Below, piece after piece: positions 21,401-33,400 of a stretch of 64,000 nt of DNA. The notes beneath the pieces are model-generated. The model searched no databases. It worked only from the letters and a program-made list of their open reading frames with translations, and had not been told where the DNA came from. Within the stretch, counting starts at the first letter, position 1, and every line of letters begins with the position of its first letter. Origin of the DNA: Phalacrocorax aristotelis (taxonomy: Eukaryota; Chordata; Aves; Suliformes; Phalacrocoracidae); NCBI RefSeq assembly GCF_949628215.1, contig NC_134288.1, positions 10,175,682-10,239,681 on the forward strand, read 5' to 3'. Made by a program: the position numbers and the translations under genes.

Positions 21401-24400
21401 TCCGTGGACATGGCACACTCATCAATGATTATCTGCTTGACATTGAGCTGCTCCAGAGAGTTGGCAGATGCAGCAGAGCACGTGCACAGGATGACATCGT
21501 GGCGTTCCAGTTCATACGAACGAGCATCAGACAAGTGATTTTTGTACCTGGTGGTTGATGCAGAAGACACCAGGTTATGCATAAGGGAAACATCTCTGGG
21601 TTCCTCATGCAGGAACAGGCAAAGGCTATACTTTCCCAAATTATTATGGCTCTGTCTCCCTCCCCAGGATGAGCCAGTGTTCCCGGCAAAGGGCTTTGGA
21701 TGGGCACTGTAGGAAACGTGCTTTGTCCTGAACTCAACAGGGCAGGGGCTCGGGGCAGAGGGTGCAAGTGTCACACACACATAATATGACTTTTGGTCCA
21801 GATGGACAACAGCACCAGAGCAGAAGTGAGAGGAGGCTCTGCACTGTATCACTAATCCGGAGATAATACATTTTTATCATCATTCCAAACACATAGCTTA
21901 TTAATCTGCCTTGATGTTTTCATCTAGTCCCTTCAACTTGCATGAGCCGGGACAAATTCACTGTCTTTCACGCAGTTTACCAGTTTGTGTCAGCCAAGAC
22001 CTAGTAAGCACAGCCCAAACCTCTTCTTGCAGGGGTAGAAGATTGCTGCACTGTGCTCCTTCAGGTAGCGCTTCAGAGGTGGCACACAGCCAAAGTCGCT
22101 GTCTCTCAAAAGGGTCTCTTTCTACTCACTCCTTTGTTTCTTTTTCTGTTATATGCTCTCCTCTCCTCATCCGAGCGTCAAAGTTAGAGATCTTCTGCCA
22201 GAAAGGGTTGGGCGGCCGACGGATGCGATGATGCAGGATTATTTCGCTGAATAAAGAGTCAATATATAAATATTTTCCACCAACACAGACCCAAGTCATC
22301 TCTTCTACAGTGAAGCATACCACACCTATGTCTATGTGGAGAAACCCATTAGCTAAAGGAGTCATAGCCAGACTTTTCCATCTTTATAGATCTAACACTT
22401 AGTTCACCCTCAAGGACACAAAATACAACCAATTTTCTTTAGCAGTTGCAAGCAGAAATGAAGTCAGACACTTTTAGAGCTGTTCAAAAAGAGACATGAA
22501 AAACATCTAGGATGTTTTCAACAGCCTGGGTTTCCTGACTAGGTGCTACATTAGACTATACACCTTCACTTGAAAAAATTAAGTACAAAGCAGGTTAATA
22601 GTGCTGCTCCACAGCAGCAGAGCGGAAACCAGTTCTGCTCTGGCTTGTTCAGCTTTACTGGTGCAGAAAACATCACTCCCCAGCGCCTGTGGGGCCATGC
22701 AGTCCTACCTGAGCTCACGCTTTGGTTTTGAATCCCGCAAGGCTTTGCGGTAGAGGTGCCGGTTGCTCCCTGGGTATGGGTATTCCATCGTCTCAATGGC
22801 CTCCCCGTAAACCCTCAGTGGTTTCAGGTTCTTCATCTTCAGCAGCATCTCTGGGGAAGGATAATGGGTCTGCTCAGACAGCACCAGGCACCAGTGATTC
22901 TGAGAAAGCTCATGGCCTGCAAGGTGCCCAGTGTTCACCATGCACTCGTCTCTTCTCCCCACCCCTTGCTCATCAGTCCCATCTTTACCAGTCCTTGCCC
23001 TGCAGTGAGTGGTCTTCTGTAAGGACCAGCCCTGCTTTATGCACTTCCTGTCTCCTGCCCTCCTGCTCACTGCCACATGTTCTCCCTCCCATTAGTACGG
23101 GCTGCTTCAGTGGCTTAAAACCATTACTTACCAGCAACAACATCAACAGACTTGTTGGATGGGCCACAATACAAGATGCACTTGGGCTTTTCTTCTTCAG
23201 AGGACAGTGTTTGCTCCTTCTTGACGCTCTCCTCGTTCAGCTTATGGAACCAGTAGACAATGTGAGTTCCAACAACAGTTTTCCCTGTGCCTAGAAAAGC
23301 AAGGAGGTTGCTGAGAACATTTTAACCATGACACCCATGCTCTAGATCATCATCTGGATGACCAGCCATGAAATAAAATCCAGAACTGAGGGGACTGCAT
23401 TGAACAGTTGTGGGTGATGCCAATCCATGCTACCTTCTGTCTCACTGAGGGTCCTATGGAAAGGCTGCCCAGGGAATTGGTTGAGTCACCATCCCTGGAG
23501 GTATTTAAAAGACATGTAAATGTGGTACTTAGGGACATGGTTTAGTGATGGACTTGGTAGCATTAGGTTAACAGTTGGACTTGATGATCTTAAGGGTCTT
23601 TTCCAACCTAAATGATTCCGCGAAAGCAACAGATTAGCTCTAACCTGCCCTTCAAAACAGAGTAGGCATGTACTTGTGCCATGCCCCCAGCCTTACCTGG
23701 TGGGCCTTGGATGAGCGTGAAGGATTTTCTCAGAGTATTTAGAATAGCCTGGTTCTGACTCTGGTTGAGCTTCCTTTTGCTGCCAGGGAGATCAAAGGAT
23801 TTTTGCTGCAGGATTTTGGACGTGGTCACTGTTACACAAAGAGCCAAGAAAACAAGTTTGAAGAAGGTTACTGAAGACAGCGCACAAGTGATTCAACAGG
23901 AGGATGCAGCAGGTACCAAGCAACCATGGCCCATTTACAAGATCACCTAAAAGTAATCCTTGTCCTGTGCCAAGATCTTCTACCTATGAGCCTTCTCTAT
24001 GAGTCCTAGGGATTAAAACATCACCCATGCCACTCTCCAGCAGGGCATCCCATATTACCTTCACTCTGCCAGGCTAGCAGCTCCTCTCCTCCCCTTGGCA
24101 GGGGAACCTCCTGGTTTGGGGGGCATAATCCCTATGGCAAGGGACCATGGAAGCTGCCAGAGCACCTGCTGGCCAGAAGCAAGTAGCCACAATGTAAGAA
24201 AGGTGAATATTTGCACCTACCTTTTTTAGGAGGTTCATGGCCAAGGGCGATGCTTTTAGCAAGTTCAGAGGCATACTGGAGCTTCCAAATTGCCTTTTCT
24301 TTCCGTCTGACAGACAGTGAAAAATAAGAATGAATGGAACGTAGCATGAAATAGCAAAAAATATAATACAATTTCGTAAAACTCTCTTATTTATTCTTTC

Positions 24401-27400
24401 ACTCTGCTTTGGTGTTGCGTTAAATCCTTCCAAAAGAAATTAAAGCAAAACAACTCTTATTCTGCCTTTTTTTTCATCTGGGACTATTTCTTAACTGTCT
24501 GAAGAGCTGTGCCTGCAAAGCTGTTGAGAGCAAGGAGCACAACTTCTGTCCCAACTCCATTTTATTGCGGCTCACCCCATTTTATTGGATTAGCTTCCAA
24601 TTTTTTTCCTGAAATTCCTTATATAAAAGGAAGCACATTCTGCCCTGAAAAAGCTACAGCAGTTGTGGGAGCATAGCAGTCCATGCTGTGTACAAAGCAG
24701 GTAAAAATAGACATCAGCTCTTCTTTAACAAGAGTAGATCTTGCTTCACAGCAACAACACAGTGGTATGATTGGGAAACCAGGGAGCGCTTCTGCTAAGC
24801 AAACCCTGATCCAGTCCTTTACAATGCCTCTTATGACACATATTGCAGTGACATAAGAAACAGATGCTGCGGGAAATTTCAGCACAGCACCTTCCCCTAT
24901 CTCCCCCTTCCCAAGGTCAACCAGAAGAGCAACAAGCCATCTGGAGAACAGATCTGAGAAATGCTGCCACCCCCACCAAACACCAACGGCCCAACAGCTT
25001 AACAGCTTGGCCAGTCAGAGCTGGGCAAAGGCAGATTTGTCAGGGATCAGCCCCACCAGAAAGAAAATCCCATTTGGATGCAGCAAAGGAGTCCCATTGC
25101 TCTGCATGGACAGGTTAATCAAAGCACGACTGCTAAGCACACTTACACATCTGGCAGCATCTTTGGTATGAGCTCCACTGTAAACCTGGCAGAGGCCTGT
25201 GAGATTTCCACGGGGATGTTCTCCATAGACATATAGTGGATGTAAAAGTTCACAGTCTGCTTACTAGTCCTGTCTGACTTCTCGTCATCACTGAACTCTT
25301 CAGTGACCCCATGAGCCACCCAGGTGTAGGTATCTGGATCAACCACAAGTTTGCTTTCTGACCTGCCCTTGTTAAGAAAACTCAGATTCTGGAGTCCGTG
25401 GCTAAGGCACTCCTCATCACTTTGAAGACTCCCAAGCTTCAGCCCAGCTAAGCGAATGCACAAGTAACAGTAGTTGAAGTCCACTTCAATGGCACACTCC
25501 TCCAAAAATGGTTTGTTTAGGAGGAAGCTCCCTTGCAGCTGTCCTTTGCTTGTCCTTTGCTTTGCCCAGGTTACTTTGACATCATGGAGGATAATTGAGT
25601 CATTTTCGGCCACTGCACAGGAAGCCGACTCCATGGCGCTCATTGGCATCCATACCTTGTTATACTCCGCTGCATGCTTGTACTTGTCTTTGGATGGGAG
25701 GGTGGCATAGGCAGAGAAGCAATCAATAGGCTTTTCCACGTGCTGCAGGCAGACGTCAAAACCCGGTGTCACACACCACAGCTGCACGAAGGGCACCAGG
25801 AAGCCCCGGTAGATGTCTGTGGTGAGCTGAAACTGCAGTGCATCGCCGGCGCTCAGCTCTAGAGAGAGCTCCATATAATGTGAGCACTGGCTTTTCCTTA
25901 CCCAGCCCATGTGCCGATGGTACGGCTCCTTGCTCTTCTGAAGGAGGGAGGCTGCGGTCTCAAAGTCCTCACTCTTGATGGCTGCAAGCACTTCTTGCCA
26001 GGTCTGGGTGCTGAAGAGGGTAACACTGCAGTTGCGGAGAGCTCCTTCCTGCAGGTTGTGCTCCTTCATCGTCTCCACAGAGTACACCCTCCTCTTCCAC
26101 ATCAGCCTGATGCTGCTCTGCTGCTGGTTGAACATGGGCTGCTCTACCAGCTGAAGAGACCTGTAGTTAATTATCTGGGGATCTGGAAGACTCTCTTTGT
26201 TCAGTGGAAACAGAGCTTTAAAATACTTGTTCACCCCTTCGATATCCACTATGAAGGCGACCTTCTGCAGAACTTGGCCCTTCAGCTGGGTGGCCATCTG
26301 CAGGCAGCGGGCTCTCTTCTCGTACGTCATCGCCTGGGAATTCTTCCTATTGAAGTCATGACAGAGAAACTCAATGTCATCCGAAGAATAGACGACGGGC
26401 TTCTTGCGGAGCACAGAATGAAGGTGCCGCTGGACCACGACATCCACGTACCGGCGGATGGGAGAGGAAGCCCAGGTGTATGAGTCAACATGCAGGGAGT
26501 AATGGCCCACTTTTGACTGGACAGTGGAGTTGGAGCGGCTGAAATAGGAACGGCTGAGCAGTCTCCTGAACTCCAGGGCCACGGGAGCCAGCTTTGGGTG
26601 GATGTCATCAGTAACGACAAGGTCCAGCATCTTTTGGAAGTCACGGACGTTAGCGGCTGCCTGCAGGTGCTCCCAGATGGGGGCCAGGAGGCTAAACTCC
26701 ACATTTTTAGAGGAGTCTTGGACAGAAGGCACCTCTCCTAGGTGGTGTGAGAGATGGATGGACAAAGGAAGGATGTGGCTGTACTTGTTTTTCATGAGTG
26801 ATAACTGTTGAGGGCTTGGCTCGCTCTGACACCGGAGAGGAGTGACATTTCTCGTGTCCTCCTGGTTGGTGAGGAACTCAGCCATGAAGCTGTTGAACAT
26901 GATCATTAACTCCTCTATCATCTGATGGGACCCCCTGTTACCTGGGGAACTTTCCTCATCCAGCTGGTCATAGAAACAGTCCTCCTTCAGCCGAAACTTC
27001 CGATGGATCCTGGAGAAGTGATAAGCCACAGCTATGCAGTCCTCCAGGGTATCAAAACGAAGGGCCCCTGTCGCTCCCCTGTAGTGGTCCTTAATGCAGA
27101 GCTCTGCCTCTTCATAGGACAGCTGCCTGTCTGAGCGGATCACAGATATGTCAAAGACTCCCTTTAACATCTCATCAGTCTCCTTTTCTATGGTGACAAA
27201 CAAGGAGATCACCTGACGATCTTTTTGTGGCAGGAGGCTGCAGACATCTTGGCTAATGTGGGGTGGGAGCATGCACAGCGGCTCCTGGTTGGGAGCGTAG
27301 TAGGTGACACCCCGTTTCTTTGCTTCCCGGTCCAAGGCACTGTCTTTGGGAATGATGCCAGCTACGTCTGCAATGTGGATCCCAATCTCATAGTGATGCC

Positions 27401-30400
27401 CAAGATCCCTAACGCTGACAGCGTCGTCCAAATCCCTGGCTCCTTGGGGGTCAACAGTGAAGGTCAGGTAACTCCGACAGTCCTTCAGATTTTCCTTGGT
27501 GAGGTTTAGTTTGCTGCTGGAGGTGTATTTGGCTGACTCCTTGGTGACATCAGCTGGGTATTTCTTCTCCAAACTGTACTCCAAGTCAAGGATCTTTAAG
27601 CCTTCTTCCAAAGTCAATGCTGCATGCAGAATCTCCGTTATTATCCCCAAAGGGTAGTAAAACCCTTCCCGCCAGGAGATAACCTGGACGCAGAAGAACT
27701 GACTTCTCCTCGTCTCCTGGCTGATCTTCTCGCAGCTGACCACTCTGTACTTCCCATTGACAAGCCTGCGGACAGGAATGACATTGGGTTTCTCTTTCAG
27801 CCCTGGGACGAATATTTTGGTGACAGTGGGATCAATGGGTATCATCACCCGGGGATCAAACTCATCCATCATGCAGATGAAAGTCCGTTCTCTCTCTGCA
27901 CGCTTTAAGATGCCCACTACCTTCCCCTGAGGGCGGTGGCTGCTGCTGTCAGCCGTGCTGCTCTGCAGGATTTCCACAAGCACCTCGTCCCCGGTGAAGG
28001 CTGTTCCGCAGTGAACTCTGCCTTTGATCTGAATGCTCATTGCAGGGGAGTCGTTGAGGGTGAAGGCAGAAGCTCTGTCAAACCCTTCTTTGATCAGCTC
28101 ACACCTCTTGTACATTTTGGGGTGCATGTGCAGATACTCCTGCATCATCTGAGAAGAGAAGCTGACATATTCCTGCCTGCCTTCCCACAGGTTTGAAGCC
28201 TTACTCTTCACGTTCAGCAGCCCTTCTTCAGACACCGTCACCAGCACATTCTTGCTCTCATCTAAGAGCTCCTGGAGGATGGGATCATCAGGATTCATGC
28301 TCTCGGCCTCAGAGCTCCAGGAATCTGTGTCACTGTCTTCCTCGTCCCACTCTGGGCTCCTCCTACTCCAGCTCTCCTTGTCGCATACAGCCTGTTTGAT
28401 CTGGGCCATTGTCAGGTTCTCTGGAAAGACGCTCCCCTTCTCGATGCACTGCTGGATGAAGTGCTTCCATACCTTGCTGCACTGGCCATGAGAGCACAAG
28501 GCCACAGCATCCCCCACTGCAACAACCAGCGACTGAGCCCGGGTCATGATGGTGTTGAGCACTCTGGCTTCGTTGAAGAACTCAAGGTGGTGGGAGGCTG
28601 ACACACGCAGGCTCTCACTGGTGTGGACTGTGCTGATGATGATGACCCGGAACTCCCGCCCTGCACCAGAGTGAACAAGGGAGTAGTCACTCATAGGAAC
28701 CCAATGGGGAAGACCCTGTCTGGCTGCTGCCCAGAGCTCTGCCCACCTACACTGTGTTACGTGGCTGCAGGCTGATGTAAACTCACTTGTCTGAGTCATG
28801 GGAGCCACTTGACATGAATAAAGCAGCTCTTGAGGATCATGAGGGCCTCCAGACATGAACCAGGATGGACACTGTGAGGCCACCACCACCCATGCACCAG
28901 GGAGGGAAGGGCAGTGTGGAGGGAGAAGAAAGGCAGGCACCAGACCAGTGCAGCCACGAGCACCCATGGAGCAGCCCCACGTGCTCAGGGCCACTGGAAG
29001 CACCCACCAGTCACTCCTCACAAACATGGGTAGAGTTTTCTGTGAATCCCAAGTTCCTTAGGGAACTGAGGGTTTTGTAGGAACAAGAACAGTGGCCATT
29101 CACAAGAATCCCTCTCCCCTCAAGGACAGCTCTGCTGGCTGATCTCATGACAAATAACAAACAGCAAGAGGCACCCTGGTGATTTCAGAGCTGAGAAGAG
29201 ACTGCAAGGAAAGGGTGTGGAGATCAGAAACACACCCCAGGGGTTAGTTATTCTCACCATGAGGTGTCTTAGCTGCACAATAAAAAAAAAAAAAAAAAAC
29301 AAAGACACACAGATGAGTCATAAACTAAGTCACTGAAGACAAAACCAGCCCTATCCCTCTCTTGTCATCCACAGCAGCAGATGACTCCTTTAGTGAGATG
29401 TTCTGCATTTGTTGCTGCAACTGGTACCCACAGGCCATCCTGGTTTCAATTCCTTTCTATTACTAGCCTCCCCTGCTGGTACTTGGGGCTTCACATGATT
29501 CACACATCCTCAAGTCCCTGGGATCACACTTATAGGGTTTTCACCCTCCTACAAAGCAACATCCATTTGAAACAAGTTGACAGTTGGGTGCAGATTTAAT
29601 TCAGTGTGAAATCTTATTCACTGAGAAAAGGACAAAAATCAAAGAATTACCAACCAGAAAGGGATAGAAATCAGCCCAAGGATTTCCAGGCACTCCCTCC
29701 CAGTCAGTGCTACCTGAGCTGTGGCCACTCACTGCAGTGGTGGCAGAGCCATGGGGAAGGGCAGAAGAGCTCTGCCTAACAGCACTGCCTGCACCCTCCC
29801 AGAGAGGTATTTTGCCATGAGATTAGCCAGTATTTTGCATTTTAGTAAGGAGGACAACATTAAGATGCTAGAAAGACCTCTGCTAACAACCCAGCATCTC
29901 TTCTTCCCCCTGCTCATTCACAGTGGCTGTAGCTGTGATAGACTCTCCTGCCCACCAACGAGACTGCAAAAATTCTCCCTCGCACACAGAAGACCTCAAA
30001 ACACAGCCAGGCATGACTAATTATTGCACAAGACACAAACCTGGCAAGTTTTCGTAGTTTTCTACCACCACATCTTGTAGCTGCTTCTTTCTCAGCTCTT
30101 GTCTTGTTGCAGAAACCTGGTAAGAAAGAAAGAGGCATGACTGAATACAGTTTCAGCTCAGAAACATCCCCCAACCAACACCAAGGTCCCTTACCCTTCT
30201 TGGCTGCAGATTCCCCAAGAAATTTACTCGACAGCAATCACATGTCCTGGGCTGACTTCAGCCAGTGCTCCCAGTCTGCCCCACAGTTAACCTGCCTAGA
30301 GGATGCTGAAAGAAATCTTCAACTCAACAGTCCCACCATGAGGCATCTCCACTCTGACCACCCATGGCATGCTACCCAAGTGGAGAGCACCTCGAAAAAA

Positions 30401-33400
30401 CAGTGGTGGCTTGCAAGACCCCAGATTCCCTATTTCTGCTAGCACAAAAGACAGGTTTATCATAAAGAGAGTTCAGCATTTATTAGGGAGTGTTTAGATG
30501 GTGGTCAGCAGTGCGTGCATACACCCTTCAGGTGGGGAACATGTGGTTCTCCTACATACCTGCATCCCGTGAGAGACCACACAGATCCTCTTCAGATCTC
30601 GGACACCCCACTCATCTGGCCACCTCTGATAGACGTCCTGCACTTTCTCAATCACTTGTATTATCTCAGAGGCGTTGTGCCAAGAAATCATGGACATATC
30701 CCTTTCAGCCACACCAGACACGTGGCAGAACACGAGTGGGTAGATTTCGGGATGGCGTGGGATGTTCCCACTGGCTTGGATAGCATTGCCTTTGTCAATG
30801 TAGAAGTGCTTGGAGACAAACTCAATTATGCCTGCAGTGGAACGATAATTCTCATTGAAGATGATCCTGCTCTTCATGGCCACATCATGCCTCTCTTTCT
30901 GGTAAAACTGAAAGAGTCGGTTTAACAGGGTGTGATGAGCAGACTGTCCATCCCCAACACAGAACAGCTTTGGGGTTATCTGCATGTGGTCCCCAGCAAG
31001 GACAATCCGGGTCTCAAAAGTGGCATAGGAGAGTGGAACCAAAGCTTCGCACTCCAGCATCTGAGCAGCCTCATCGATCATGATGTGGGTGAAGTAGCCT
31101 CGGGCAACCTTCAGGTTCTTGGATAACATGGAGGTGGTAATAATGATGTGGTGCCTGTCAATCTCTGCCTGCGTGGGGTGCCGGAAGGAGCGCTGGTCTG
31201 GTGAGAGGCAGCAGTACATCTGAGTGATGGGGTCCGTCAGGTTGATGGGACGGTCAGCGGATACAATCCTCAAGGGAACAGCCCACGGATGCCCGTTGGT
31301 CACATAGTTATGGAAGTACTCCCGGATGTAGATGTCAGCAGCACTGGAGGGGAACAAAAGGGGAAATTATCAAGGAATTGTAAGTGCTGTTCCCAATGCT
31401 GTGACCATCATCCCAATGCGTTATCATTCACCAACATGCACCCAAAATCTCCCCCAGCTTTGGCTGGCAACACAGTCATCACAGGAGATATTCACATACA
31501 TGCAAAGAAGCCGATGTTTACACGGCCACCAATTCCAAGACTATTTTGAGAAACAGAACTTGATACTCGAGACTAGGGCATCTCTCGATGCTCATATGGA
31601 GAAATGCAATGTGCCCAATGAAATCTGTGGCCCTGCTTCTCTCTAGGGCCAAGTCATACAGACATGACCCAGCACACCTCTCCTCTGACAGTTAACCATT
31701 CCCAGCCTGGGCGGGTGACACAACATCAGCAGAGGAAGCTTCAGGGCAACCAGACAGGCTGAAACAGGCTAAGATCAGCAGTCACCCATCTATTATACAT
31801 TAAAAACCAAGGCAGTAACAGCCTGCAGGATCAGATGTGGACACTCTTTTCAGCGTAACTGCTCTAATTTTAACAATATCTTGGCCTGGTTTCTCTGAAG
31901 GCAGATTCAACGGCAGTCAGACCAGATCTGCATTTCCTATTCTCCAAACTCTCCCTGGAAAAGTAAAAAAATTGGCGCATGCACAGAACACAATAGTCTT
32001 CAAGGGCAAGTAGAGCACAATACTATCCCACCAAGGTCAGGCAACAGCTTTCTACTTCTTCCAGTACACAGTAAAGGCTAGAAAGAACTAACTACGCCTC
32101 CAACCCCATTCCCATTTCATAATGAGGCAGGAATATGCTGCCTCTTCCACAAAGACTTCCTCTCATGCCAGGTTTCTTCCTAGCAGGAAGTGCTAGAGCA
32201 GTTTAAGACATATTAAATAAAAATAAATTTATTTAAACAAGTAATTGAAATGCATACTAAGTAAAGGGCAGCTCAGCTCTGTTCTGTACACCCTGGCTCG
32301 CCTCATCCCCCCAGGCGAGCAACAGGCCAGCACAGGGACTCAGCCCGTGACTCTGGTTGCTTCTTCCCTCACCCCCCACTAACCTGTTAGTGTGAGTGCA
32401 GATCAGCACCCGTGTGTTGGGCTGCCTGAGGATCTCTATGGTGGCCATGGCCAAGGTGAACGTCTTCCCTGTGCCAAAAGGCCCGTAGATGAGAAGAGGT
32501 GGGACCTGCCGGCTGCTGGTTGCCTGGCCCGTGATGAAGGAGATGGCCAGTTTCTGCTTGCTATTCCCTTTCTGTGGTGACCCAAGTGAGTATGGGACAG
32601 AGCAACTGGCAACATCTGGTAGGACCAGCTTCTCATCCAACAGGCAGTCCACAGCCTGGTGCCACTGCCGGAACAGCAGCTGGTCGATTTGGAACTGGAT
32701 CTCCACCTTGCAGGAAGTATCTGGCTTGAAGTTCAGCTCTGAGCAGCATCTCTTTGGTATCTGTAGCCAGATGGTCTTCTCCGTGGTGGCTTTATGCTCC
32801 ACACTAACCTCGTAAACCCGATTGTCTACAGGTGGGTCAAGTGCCAGGAAAGCAGTGGGCACAGACCTGCTTAGCAGATACCCTTCATCTGTGTCCGGTG
32901 AGAGGTTATAAGGGGTAGGCACTTCAGCAAACAGCTCACCAGAGACAGCAAACTTCATCCCCACAGTGAGGCTTTCCAGCCTGGGGGTCAGCGAGATGAG
33001 GACCCGCAGGTTGAGTCTGAAAGGAGAAGACACCTGAATGAACAGCAGAGAACTGGCCCATTGGTTCATCAGCCACCACCCTTCCCACTGCAGAGGAGGG
33101 ATTGCCACGTACACCCAGAGAGGGTCCGCCAGCCCCCACAGTACACAGAGGCAGAAGCTGTGCTTCTAGCTAATCCACAGCTGCAGGACAAGACCCAGCC
33201 CTTCCCCTCCTATCACTACCCAGCAAGCCATCTTTCTTGGCAGCTTTCCATTTTTCTGGGAGGGTGCCCCAGGACCCAGTCAAAAAGAGACAGAGATTTC
33301 AAAAGTGGCATGGTCCCAAGGGCAGGGTTAGCAAGGGCCCATGGTCCATAGCGAGGAGAAACCCCTCTGGGTCCATGCCTGGCACTTACTTGGCAATCAG

